Origin: Streptomyces sp. G-G2
GTDB lineage: Bacteria; Actinomycetota; Actinomycetes; Streptomycetales; Streptomycetaceae
Assembly (NCBI RefSeq): GCF_030063135.1
Contig: NZ_JASISO010000024.1
Coordinates: 28,689 to 92,688 of the forward strand
DNA length: 64,000 nt
Direction: 5' to 3'
Of the stretch, positions 52,363 through 59,884 are shown one piece after another. The position numbers were made by a program, and so were the translations under genes. The notes beneath the pieces were generated by a model. It worked only from the letters and a program-made list of their open reading frames with translations. It was not told the DNA's origin and searched no databases. Numbering within the stretch: the stretch's first letter is position 1; each line of letters begins with the position of its first letter.

Positions 52363-52797
52363 TCAGCCGACGTTCACCGTGACGGTGGGCGATACGGCCT
52401 CACCGACCATCACCCGCAGCTGTTCCTTGCCCTTGTCGCGGAAGGTGTTGTCCAGCGCGAAGCTGCTGCCCTTCTTGACAGCCGTACTCGCGTGCAGCGT
52501 CGTCCACTTGGTTCCGTTCTTGTGCTGGAGCACCACCTTCGTGCCGATCGGCACGCCCTTCGTCCGGCCGGTGAAGGTGACCTTCTCACCCGTCTTCACC
52601 GAGGCCGGAGTCGCCGTGAGCGTGACGGTGGCGGTGGATTTGCCCGCCGACGCCGAGACGGTCGGACTCGGTTTGAGGCTCGCGGCGCCGGACGCGGCGG
52701 ACGCGAAGGTCCCGGCGGCTCCGGCCGCCAGCAGGGCCACGGACAGAGCGCCCGTGGCAGCGATCCGGGCACAGCGACCACGCAGTGTGGCTTTCAC
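52363..52797 (-). CDS. Small secreted Ig-like domain protein
   Basis: 144 residues. A signal peptide (RIAATGALSVALLAAGAAGTFASA) is followed by one immunoglobulin-like beta-sandwich (VTLTATPASVKTGEKVTFTGRTKG ... VVLQHKNGTKW ... LRVMVGEAVSPTVTVNVG), as in the bacterial Ig repeats of surface and secreted proteins. The GTG at 52797 is chosen because GGGAG lies 6 nt upstream and the signal peptide starts there. No cysteines and no sortase signal. Role unknown, possibly an adhesion or carbohydrate-binding accessory. Confidence 0.8.
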   Translation of the reverse strand: MKATLRGRCARIAATGALSVALLAAGAAGTFASAASGAASLKPSPTVSASAGKSTATVTLTATPASVKTGEKVTFTGRTKGVPIGTKVVLQHKNGTKWTTLHASTAVKKGSSFALDNTFRDKGKEQLRVMVGEAVSPTVTVNVG

Positions 52798-52944
52798 ATC
52801 GGACTCCCGTCGTGACGGATTCCCCCACGCGTCGCGAAACCACCCGATATGGGGTGTTTCGAACGGGTCTGATGCTACGTACCTGCGCCGACGCGTGTCG
52901 ACTCGATCATGCATGCGCGCAGGTCAGCAGGGGTTGGGCCAGCT

Positions 52945-54078
52945 CTATGCGGGCCGCCGGTCCGGGGACCGGCGCCCCAGCGCCGTCCGGGTGATCCAGT
53001 ACGTCAGGACCAGGCCCACGATCAGCGGCGCCCCCAGGCCGCCGACCACCCCCGCGGCGAGCATCGGCAGCGCGATGACGACCACGGCGTACAGGGCCGT
53101 CAGGGCCACCACCGCCGCCATCGCGATCACCGGCGGACAGCTGCGCGCGGTGAGCAGCATCGGGCGGCGCAGCCTCGGCGAGATCCTGCCGCGCTGCCAC
53201 AGCGCCCAGCCGGCCCACAGCCCCAGCAGCAGTACCGATCCGAGCACGGTGGCGACGGCCCGCTCGGTGGCGCTCGTACCTTCCGGGGCCCGGGTGCCGA
53301 CGGAGAGGACGAATCCGACGAGGGCGGGCCAGCGGGCCCCGGCGGCGATGCCCCAGGCCATCGCCTCCAGGTTGTACCGGGCGTGCCGGTCCTCCAGGTC
53401 GAGGGCGGCCGATGCGACGAAGCCCTCGGCGGCACGGGTCCACGCGGAGCGGCTGAACCAGCTGCGGCGCAGGTGCAGCGTGGCCAGGTTGTTGTGGGCC
53501 TCGCTGCTCTCCGGGTCGAGGCTCAGGCTGGTCTCGTAGGCCAGCTCGGCGGTGACCCGGTCACCGAGGCGGTGGGCGAGGAGGCCGACCATGAAGTGGG
53601 CCGAGGCGACGTCGGGGCCCAGTTCGGTGGCGCGCCGGGCGGCGTCGTACGCCTCCCCGCGGCGCCCGCGCTGCCCGCCCCGCTCCAGGACCACCGCGAG
53701 GCTGTAGTGGACACCCCAGAAGAGCGGGGCGAGTTCGACGCCGTGCCGGGCGCTCTGTTCGGCTTCGGGGAAGCGGCCGAGTGTGGTGAGGACGTCCGTC
53801 CGTACGAGCCGTGCCGAGACGTCGTCGGGCCCGCACCGCAGGGCTTCGTCGGCGCTCCGCAGCGCGCCGGGCAGGTCTCCGAGGGCGCGGCGGCAGCGGG
53901 CGAGGACGACCAGCGCGCGCGGGTCCTCGGGACGCTGGGCCAGGTACGCGCCCACGACGGCCGCGGCCTGCTCGAACCGGCCCAGGTCGTGCAGCGCCTC
54001 GCCGCGTTCCAGGGCCGTGGGGTCCGCCCCCTCCGCGGCTTCGGGGTGTTCGGCGCGAGCGGGCGGCTCGGCGCTCAC
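52945..54078 (-). CDS. TPR-repeat membrane protein (third gene of AAA/TPR/TPR operon)
   Basis: 377 residues. The first 250 form about six tetratricopeptide repeats (ALHDLGRFEQAAAVVGAYL, SADEALRCGPDD, AYETSLSLDPESSEAHNNLATLHL). The C-terminal part has three hydrophobic spans (TVLGSVLLLGLWAGWAL, VIAMAAVVALTALYAVVVIALPML, GLGAPLIVGLVLTYWI). The TPR part would therefore sit in the cytoplasm as a membrane-tethered scaffold. The GTG start overlaps the previous stop by 4 nt (GTGA). Confidence 0.85.
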   Translation of the reverse strand: MSAEPPARAEHPEAAEGADPTALERGEALHDLGRFEQAAAVVGAYLAQRPEDPRALVVLARCRRALGDLPGALRSADEALRCGPDDVSARLVRTDVLTTLGRFPEAEQSARHGVELAPLFWGVHYSLAVVLERGGQRGRRGEAYDAARRATELGPDVASAHFMVGLLAHRLGDRVTAELAYETSLSLDPESSEAHNNLATLHLRRSWFSRSAWTRAAEGFVASAALDLEDRHARYNLEAMAWGIAAGARWPALVGFVLSVGTRAPEGTSATERAVATVLGSVLLLGLWAGWALWQRGRISPRLRRPMLLTARSCPPVIAMAAVVALTALYAVVVIALPMLAAGVVGGLGAPLIVGLVLTYWITRTALGRRSPDRRPA

Positions 54079-55169
54079 GTGATCTTCTTCCGGTCGTGGA
54101 GGACGGTCGCCAGGGCCGGGACGAGACCGGTCCAGAACAGCAGCTGCGGAACGTCCCGTCCGGTCCAGGGCACGACGGCGATCAGCACCCCGCAGAGGGT
54201 CGCCCAGGCCGCCTGGACGAGGACCACCCGGGCCCAGGGCTCCCGGGCGACGAGCGGACGTACGCTCATCCGGACCCCGAGGCGCATCGTGCGGTAGCGG
54301 CGCCAGGCGCCGAAGCCCCAGACTGCGCTCATCAGCACCAGCACCCAGAGCCGCATGCCGAGCGGCAGCGGGAGCGGTACGGGCTCCTCGCCCTCGGTGG
54401 GGAAGGTGTTGACGGCCGCCGCGGCGATGACCAGGCAGCCGAGGGCGAGCCAGCGGGTGCCGCGCAGCATCCGGTAGACGGCCGCGTCGAGTCCCGAGCG
54501 CAGGTCGGCCGAGCCTGGTACGACGGCCAGCGCGGCAGCGAAGGTGTCGGCGGCCCGGGCCGCGCTGGTCCCGGGCTGGTCGGCCTCGCGGCGCGCCAGG
54601 TAGGGGACGGCGAAGGTGTTGCCCGGATCGGAGCCGAGCAGGGTGCGCCGGGCCTCCTCGGCGGCTTCCTCGCGGCCCGTCTCGGTGGCGACGTAGAGGA
54701 GCACCTCGCGGACCCACTGCTCCTCGGGGCCGAGGCGGGCGGCGGCCCGGGCCTCCTCCCAGGCGTCGTCGGGGCGCTTGGGGTCGACGAGCATGAGCAG
54801 TTCGGCCCGTCCGGCGCGGGCGAGCCAGTTGTCCGGGTCGATCCGGACGGCCCGTTCCATCATGTCCAGCGCGTCCGCGTAGCGGCCGACCCGGCGCAGG
54901 CAGAAGGAGCGGGTGAAGTACGCGTCGTAGTACTCCGGGTCGCGGACCAGGGCCTCGGCGGTGGCGTCGTAGGCCTGCTGGTAGTCCCGGCGCCCGAAGT
55001 GGGCGCGGGCGAGCCAGACCCAGGCGAACAGGTCCTCGGGGTCCTCGGCGAGGCGGCGGCCGAGCACCTCCAGGGCGGCCTCGGAGCGACCCGCCTCGAC
55101 GAGCGCCATGCCCTGGGCGCTCAGGGGGTGCCGGGTGTGCCCGGTGGGCGGGGTGTGCGGGCCGGTCAC
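54075..55169 (-). CDS. TPR-repeat membrane protein (second gene of AAA/TPR/TPR operon)
   Basis: 364 residues with TPR units over about 15-225 (MALVEAGRSEAALEVLGRRLAEDPED, AYDATAEALVRDPEYYDAYF, ALDMMERAVRIDPDNWLARA), then three to four membrane spans near the C-terminus and a short basic tail. It is similar in layout to the next gene, suggesting an old duplication. The GTG start overlaps the AAA stop by 4 nt. Confidence 0.85.
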   Translation of the reverse strand: MTGPHTPPTGHTRHPLSAQGMALVEAGRSEAALEVLGRRLAEDPEDLFAWVWLARAHFGRRDYQQAYDATAEALVRDPEYYDAYFTRSFCLRRVGRYADALDMMERAVRIDPDNWLARAGRAELLMLVDPKRPDDAWEEARAAARLGPEEQWVREVLLYVATETGREEAAEEARRTLLGSDPGNTFAVPYLARREADQPGTSAARAADTFAAALAVVPGSADLRSGLDAAVYRMLRGTRWLALGCLVIAAAAVNTFPTEGEEPVPLPLPLGMRLWVLVLMSAVWGFGAWRRYRTMRLGVRMSVRPLVAREPWARVVLVQAAWATLCGVLIAVVPWTGRDVPQLLFWTGLVPALATVLHDRKKIT

Positions 55170-56536
55170 AGCTTCCGCTTCTTCTTCAGGTAGGCGAGCA
55201 GGTCGTCGTACATGCCCCCGTCGTTGGCGAACATGGCCACATTGCGGGCGGAGGCGAACCAGGGCTCGCTGGAGGGGCGGATCTGCTTCGCGGCGGAGAG
55301 CAGGTCCTTCATGCCGATCATGCGTACGGTGCCGGTACGGGCGGAGTCGAGCAGCGCCGTCTCGGCGGCCGTCTCGCACACGTGGGCCAGGTCGGCGCCG
55401 GAGAAGTCCTCGGTGGCCTTGGCGAGTTTGCCCAGGTCGACGGCTTCGATGGGACGTTCGCGCAGGTGGTAGTGGAGGATCGCCTCGCGGGCCGCGGCGT
55501 CCGGCGGGAGCACGAGCAGGGTCCGGTCGAGCCTGCCGGGGCGGCGCAGGGCGATGTCCACGTCCCAGGGGACGTTGGTGGCGGCGAGCACGAAGACGCC
55601 CTCGTCGGCGCCGCTGCCGACACCGTCCAGCTCGGTCAGCAGCTGGTTGACGACGTTGCGCAGGCCGCTGTGGGCCGTGCGGCTGCGCTTGGCGCCGAGC
55701 GCGTCCAGTTCGTCGAGGAAGACCACGCAGGGGGCCTGGCGGCGGGCGGTCTCGAAGATGTCGTGGACGTTCTTCTCGGACCGGCCGATCCACATGTCGA
55801 GGATGTCGGACAGCGAGATCGACATGAAGCTCGCGCCGAGTTCACCGGCGACGGCCCGGGCGATGAAGGTCTTTCCGCAGCCGGGCGGTCCGTAGAGGAG
55901 CAGGCCGCCGCGCAGGCTCTTGCCGTAGAGCTTGCGCAGTTCGGGGTTGCGCATCGGGGCCAGGAAGGCCGCTTCGAGGCGGTCCTTGACGTCCTGCATG
56001 CCGCCGACGTCGGCGAGGCGTACGGTTCCGGGCGCGTCGATGTCCCAGGGCGAGGTGTCGTCGTCGTCCGGGCCGCCCGGGCCCTCGCCGTCGCTGGTGA
56101 GGGGCTGTTCGCGGGCTTCGTCCGCGCCGGAGCCGGGCACGAAGCGGGGGGCGACGACCCCGTCGAGGTCCTGCTCGGCGGCGTCCCAGTCGAAGCCGGG
56201 GCGACCGGCGGCACGGCCGGTGGCGGCGGGCGGCACGGCCGGGGGCGCGGGCGCGGGTGGCGCAGCAGGGGGCGCGGGCGGTGCGTCGGTCGGCGCGGGC
56301 GGGGCCGTCGGCACGGCCGGTCCGGCGGGCGGCAGGCCCATCGCGCGCAGCATCAGGTTCCGGGCCTCGGCGTCCGCGGGCGCGTACTGCAAAGCCACCG
56401 CGACCTCGGCCACGGCGGCTTCGGAGTGCCCTGCCGCGAGCAGCAGTTCGGCGAGGTGCAGGCGCAGGGGGACGTCCTCGGGCGCGGCGGCGACCGCCGT
56501 GCGCAGGCTCCGGATCAGGGGGGACTCGTCGGACAT
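55166..56536 (-). CDS. AAA+ ATPase with N-terminal TPR-like helices
   Basis: 456 residues. The first 65 form TPR-like helices (LRLHLAELLLAAGHSEAAVAEVAVALQ). A Pro/Ala linker follows, then a classic AAA module: Walker A GPPGCGKT, pore-loop region SLSDILDMWIG, Walker B VVFLDELDAL, sensor-1 ATN and second-region RRPGRLDR with Arg fingers, plus the C-terminal lid. This is closest to the FtsH/Cdc48-like branch but without a protease domain. It would remodel proteins, with the two membrane TPR proteins as partners. First gene of a three-gene overlapping operon. Confidence 0.88.
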   Translation of the reverse strand: MSDESPLIRSLRTAVAAAPEDVPLRLHLAELLLAAGHSEAAVAEVAVALQYAPADAEARNLMLRAMGLPPAGPAVPTAPPAPTDAPPAPPAAPPAPAPPAVPPAATGRAAGRPGFDWDAAEQDLDGVVAPRFVPGSGADEAREQPLTSDGEGPGGPDDDDTSPWDIDAPGTVRLADVGGMQDVKDRLEAAFLAPMRNPELRKLYGKSLRGGLLLYGPPGCGKTFIARAVAGELGASFMSISLSDILDMWIGRSEKNVHDIFETARRQAPCVVFLDELDALGAKRSRTAHSGLRNVVNQLLTELDGVGSGADEGVFVLAATNVPWDVDIALRRPGRLDRTLLVLPPDAAAREAILHYHLRERPIEAVDLGKLAKATEDFSGADLAHVCETAAETALLDSARTGTVRMIGMKDLLSAAKQIRPSSEPWFASARNVAMFANDGGMYDDLLAYLKKKRKL

Positions 56537-56684
56537 GGCCTCACCCTATGGAGTGAACCCCGAACTGACGAAACGGAACCATCGTTGACGGATGCCCGCG
56601 CCACGCGTCGGGTGATCACGGCGTGTACGGTCCTCACCGCGACGCATCCCGCACCGCATCCCGCGTCGGCCCAGGAGGCAGCAC

Positions 56685-57425
56685 ATGACGGTTCCGGTCA
56701 CCGTGGTCACCGGCGGCAGCAGGGGGATCGGGGCGGCGACCTGCCTGCGCCTGGCGGCCGAGGGACACCGTCTCGCCCTCGGCTACGTCAGCGACGCGAC
56801 GGCCGCGGAGGCGACCGCCGAGCGGGTGCGGACGCTGGGCGTCCGGTGCGTGACGGTACGCGTGGACACCTCCGAGGAGGCCGGTGTGGAGCGGCTGTTC
56901 GACATCGCGCGGGACGAACTCGGGGCGGTGACCGGCCTGGTCAACAACGCCGGGGTGACGGGACCGCTGGGGCGGCTCGCGGACGCGCGGACGGGGGACC
57001 TGCGGCGGGTGGTGGACGTGAACCTGTTCGGGTACCTGCTGTGCTGCCGCCGGGCCGCCCGCGACATGGCCGCCACGGGCGGCGGCGCGATCGTGAACGT
57101 GTCCTCGGCCGCTGCCACTCTCGGCGGGGCCGGGGACTACGTCCACTACGCGGCGACGAAGGCGGCCGCCGACGCCCTGACGGTGGGCCTGTCCAAGGAG
57201 CTCGGCGCGGACGGGATCCGGGTGAACGCCGTCGCACCCGGCATCATCGACACCGACATGCACGCGGCGATGGGCGACCCGGACCGGGCGGCCCGCTCGG
57301 GCCCCGGCATCCCGCTCGGCCGCCCCGGCCTGCCCGCCGAGGTGGCGGCCGCCATCACCTGGCTGCTGTCCCCCGACGCCTCGTACACGACGGGCGCGGT
57401 CCTGCGGGTCTCCGGCGGCCGCTGA
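56685..57425 (+). CDS. SDR family oxidoreductase
   Basis: 246 residues. The NAD(P) motif TGGSRGIG, NNAG, the catalytic Ser in VNVSSAA and the Tyr-x3-Lys in HYAATK are all present, as in classical short-chain dehydrogenases of the FabG type. The C-terminal PGIIDTDMHAAMG segment is typical. ATG at 56685 has AGGAGG upstream. Substrate unknown. Divergent from the AAA operon across about 150 bp. Confidence 0.92.
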   Translation: MTVPVTVVTGGSRGIGAATCLRLAAEGHRLALGYVSDATAAEATAERVRTLGVRCVTVRVDTSEEAGVERLFDIARDELGAVTGLVNNAGVTGPLGRLADARTGDLRRVVDVNLFGYLLCCRRAARDMAATGGGAIVNVSSAAATLGGAGDYVHYAATKAAADALTVGLSKELGADGIRVNAVAPGIIDTDMHAAMGDPDRAARSGPGIPLGRPGLPAEVAAAITWLLSPDASYTTGAVLRVSGGR

Positions 57426-57496
57426 CCGGGGGCGGTGGCGTCACCCACTCCTGCGGCCGCTCGGGCCATCAGCGGTCGTACGTCGGGAACGCGCCG

Positions 57497-58270
57497 TTAC
57501 GAGCGGCCGGTCATCGCCGCGCGGGTGGCCGGGCCGTAGACGCCCGAGGGGTCGCCCGTGAGGCCGCGGTCGCGCTGGAACTGGGCGACTCCGCGCCGGG
57601 TCCCGTCGTCGTACGTCCCGGAGGCGGAGACGTACGTGAACCCCTGGGCGAAGAGCTGTTCCTGCAGGGCGCGCACCTCGGCCCCGGAGTCCCCGGGTCG
57701 CAGGGTGGCTCCCGTGGCCGGGCTCGGCGGACGCGGGGTGACCGGCGGCCCGGACGGCGTCGGCCGCGCCGGAGCCGGGGAGACCGGGACGCTCGCGCCG
57801 GGGGCGGACGGGGCGGGGGTCGCGGGCGGGCGTACGGACGCGGTCGAGGACACGACGGGGTCCTCGGCGGCCGCCCCGTGGCCCGGGAGCCCGGGCACCG
57901 ACACCGAGGGCGGCCTGACCGTGCGCGGCGGATCGGCGGGCGGGGCGTCGAGCAGGACGAGCAGGGTGCCGGTGGTGAGGACGGCGAGCAGACCGAGCAC
58001 CACCAGGGAGTTGCGCATGCCGTGTTCGCGCCGTACGCCGGGTACCGCGTCCGTGGCGGCGGCCCCGGGCGCCGCGGGCGCGTCGGAAGCGGCCGCCGGC
58101 ACGGCTGCGGACGCCCGGCGCGGCTCCCCCGGGGTGTACGGCGGCCAGGCGGGGGCGCCCGTAGGGCCCTGCGCGCCCCGTCGGGACGGGCGGCCGCCGC
58201 GGGTGACGTAGGGGCGCACGAGGAGCCGGTCGTCGAGGACGGGGCCGGTCTCATCGGGGTGGTGGGGCAC
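57497..58270 (-). CDS. Membrane-anchored peptidoglycan-binding protein
   Basis: 257 residues. A cytoplasmic N-terminus of about 90 residues precedes one membrane helix (NSLVVLGLLAVLTTGTLLVLL). A Pro/Ser/Ala-rich extracellular linker and a C-terminal PG_binding_1 domain (LRPGDSGAEVRALQEQLFAQG ... DDGTRRGVAQFQRDRGLTGDPSGVYGPATRAAM) follow. It would bind the cell wall from the membrane. The GTG at 58270 has GGAG 6 nt upstream; the longer open frame upstream is Arg-rich and unlikely. Confidence 0.85.
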   Translation of the reverse strand: MPHHPDETGPVLDDRLLVRPYVTRGGRPSRRGAQGPTGAPAWPPYTPGEPRRASAAVPAAASDAPAAPGAAATDAVPGVRREHGMRNSLVVLGLLAVLTTGTLLVLLDAPPADPPRTVRPPSVSVPGLPGHGAAAEDPVVSSTASVRPPATPAPSAPGASVPVSPAPARPTPSGPPVTPRPPSPATGATLRPGDSGAEVRALQEQLFAQGFTYVSASGTYDDGTRRGVAQFQRDRGLTGDPSGVYGPATRAAMTGRS

Positions 58271-58452
58271 GGTCGTCTCCAGGCAGGGCTGCGAAGGGGG
58301 GCCGGGCGAGTTCCGGAAGAGCCGGCCCGGCCGCCGGGTCAAAGTAGCGCGAACCAGACGCGGGCCCGACGGCGGGTCCAGCTCGGCCCGTTCGCCCCGC
58401 CGCGCCCGGGTCCCTGGGGGCCCGGGCCCCGGGCGCCGACCCCGAACTCCCG

Positions 58453-58465
58453 TCACCCGTACGCG
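58453..58465 (+). promoter_or_regulatory. Conserved 13-mer upstream of small lipoprotein gene (copy 2)
   Basis: TCACCCGTACGCG, identical to 28863-28875 and beginning at the same 58 bp before the ATG. The bases just before both start codons are also alike (GGTGG(A/T)GGG then ATGCAG). Confidence 0.55.
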
Positions 58466-58510
58466 GTACCGGGCCCGACGTCCGGACCCGGGGTACGGCA
58501 TGGTGGAGGG

Positions 58511-58960
58511 ATGCAGTTACGCCGGGCCGTCCCCCTCTCCCTCGCCGTACTCCTCGCGGGGACCGGCTGCGTCTGCGTCGGCGCGCACGCTCCGGCCCCC
58601 TCACACACGCCCGTACCACCCGCCGACTCCCCGGTGCTGCCGCTCGGCCGGGTGCCCGACGGCTCCGGCACGCCCCCGGGCCCGCTGTTCGCGGAGCCGG
58701 ACGGGGCGGCGCGCTCCGCCCGGCCCTCCCCCGACGCGTCCGCGCGGGACGCCCGCCGGGCGGACGGGCAGGAAGCCCGCCCTTCGGCGCCCCGGCGGAC
58801 CTCCCCGCGCAAGTCCGCCCCCTCCCGCCCCCGCCACCCGATCGCCCCCGCACCCGCGCGGGTGCCCGGCGGGCCGGGCATGGACGAGCTGTGCGCGGCG
58901 GCCGAGGGCGCCGTCCCGCCGTCGGTCGTGGACCTGTGCGTGGGGCAGTACGACCGTTGA
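58511..58960 (+). CDS. Small proline-rich lipoprotein, paralog of the 28.9-kb gene
   Basis: 149 residues. MQLRRAVPLSLAVLLAGTGC carries a lipobox (LAGTGC). PVLPLGRVP after the lipobox and the C-terminal LCAAAEGAV...LCVGQYDR are shared with the protein at 28921-29403, while the middle has diverged to Pro/Arg/Ser-rich sequence. The same short signal peptide and spacing show common descent. The start is fixed by the signal peptide. Function unknown; the two-Cys C-terminal motif may be the working part. Confidence 0.75.
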   Translation: MQLRRAVPLSLAVLLAGTGCVCVGAHAPAPSHTPVPPADSPVLPLGRVPDGSGTPPGPLFAEPDGAARSARPSPDASARDARRADGQEARPSAPRRTSPRKSAPSRPRHPIAPAPARVPGGPGMDELCAAAEGAVPPSVVDLCVGQYDR

Positions 58961-59023
58961 ACGGGCCTACGGCGAGAATCGCTTGACCCTCCCCCTGTGT
59001 GAGGCCCTGCACTGGAAGGCGTC

Positions 59024-59875
59024 ATGTTCACCATCGGAGACTTCGCCAAACACGGCCGGGTGTCGGTCCGCATGCTGCGTCATTACGACGCCATCGGGCT
59101 GCTGCGCCCTGCCCGTGTCGACCCCGTCAGCGGCTACCGCCACTACGAGGCCGCCCAGCTCGCCCCGCTCAACCGGATCATCGCGCTCAAGGAACTCGGC
59201 TTCAGCCTCCAGCAGGTGGGGTCGATCCTCGGCGACCGGGTGGGTGCGCAGGAGCTGCGCGGCATGCTGCGGCTGCGCCGGGCGGAACTGGAGGAGGCCC
59301 TGGCCGCTACGGCGGCCCGGCTCACCCAGGTCGAGACGAGGCTCCGGACCATCGAGAGCGAGGGCGCCATGCCCACCGAGGACATCGTCGTGAAGAGCCT
59401 GCCGCCCGTGCGGCTGGCCGAGTTGACGGGGATCGCGGCGAGTTACGGCCCGCAGGACATCGGGCCGGTCGTCGGGCCGCTGTACGAGGAGCTGTGCGGG
59501 ATGTTCGAGACCGCGCGGGTGACCCCCACGGGGCCGGGGGTCGCGTACTACGAGGACGCGCCCGAGCCGGACAGCGGGGCGATCCTGGTGCACGCGGCCC
59601 TGCCGGTGGCGGAATCGGTGCGCGCGCGGGATCTGGGACCGGCGGTGCGGATCGTCGTGCTCCCGGCGGTGGAACGTGCGGCGACCGTGGTGCACCGGGG
59701 CCCGATGGACGGCGTACTGCCCACCGCGCAGGCCCTCGCGCGCTGGATCGACGCGCACGGCCACCGGTCGGCCGGGTACGCGCGCGAGCTGGCGCTCGCC
59801 TGCCCGCCGGACCGCGCCCAGTGGGTGACCGAGTTGCAGGAGCCGCTCGCGCAGGGGAGCCCGGACGGTACGTAG
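59024..59875 (+). CDS. MerR family regulator with GyrI-like effector domain
   Basis: 283 residues. The MerR winged helix (FTIGDFAKHGRVSVRMLRHYDAIGLLRP ... SGYRHYEAAQL) is followed by a coiled dimerisation helix and a GyrI-like ligand domain (from about 120: VVKSLPPVRLAELTG ... LYEELCGMFETA), the layout of BmrR/BltR multidrug sensors. The adenylate-kinase-like gene begins 10 bp after its stop on the same strand, so the two are probably co-transcribed. Ligand unknown. Confidence 0.9.
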   Translation: MFTIGDFAKHGRVSVRMLRHYDAIGLLRPARVDPVSGYRHYEAAQLAPLNRIIALKELGFSLQQVGSILGDRVGAQELRGMLRLRRAELEEALAATAARLTQVETRLRTIESEGAMPTEDIVVKSLPPVRLAELTGIAASYGPQDIGPVVGPLYEELCGMFETARVTPTGPGVAYYEDAPEPDSGAILVHAALPVAESVRARDLGPAVRIVVLPAVERAATVVHRGPMDGVLPTAQALARWIDAHGHRSAGYARELALACPPDRAQWVTELQEPLAQGSPDGT

Positions 59876-59884
59876 GCTGCGCGT

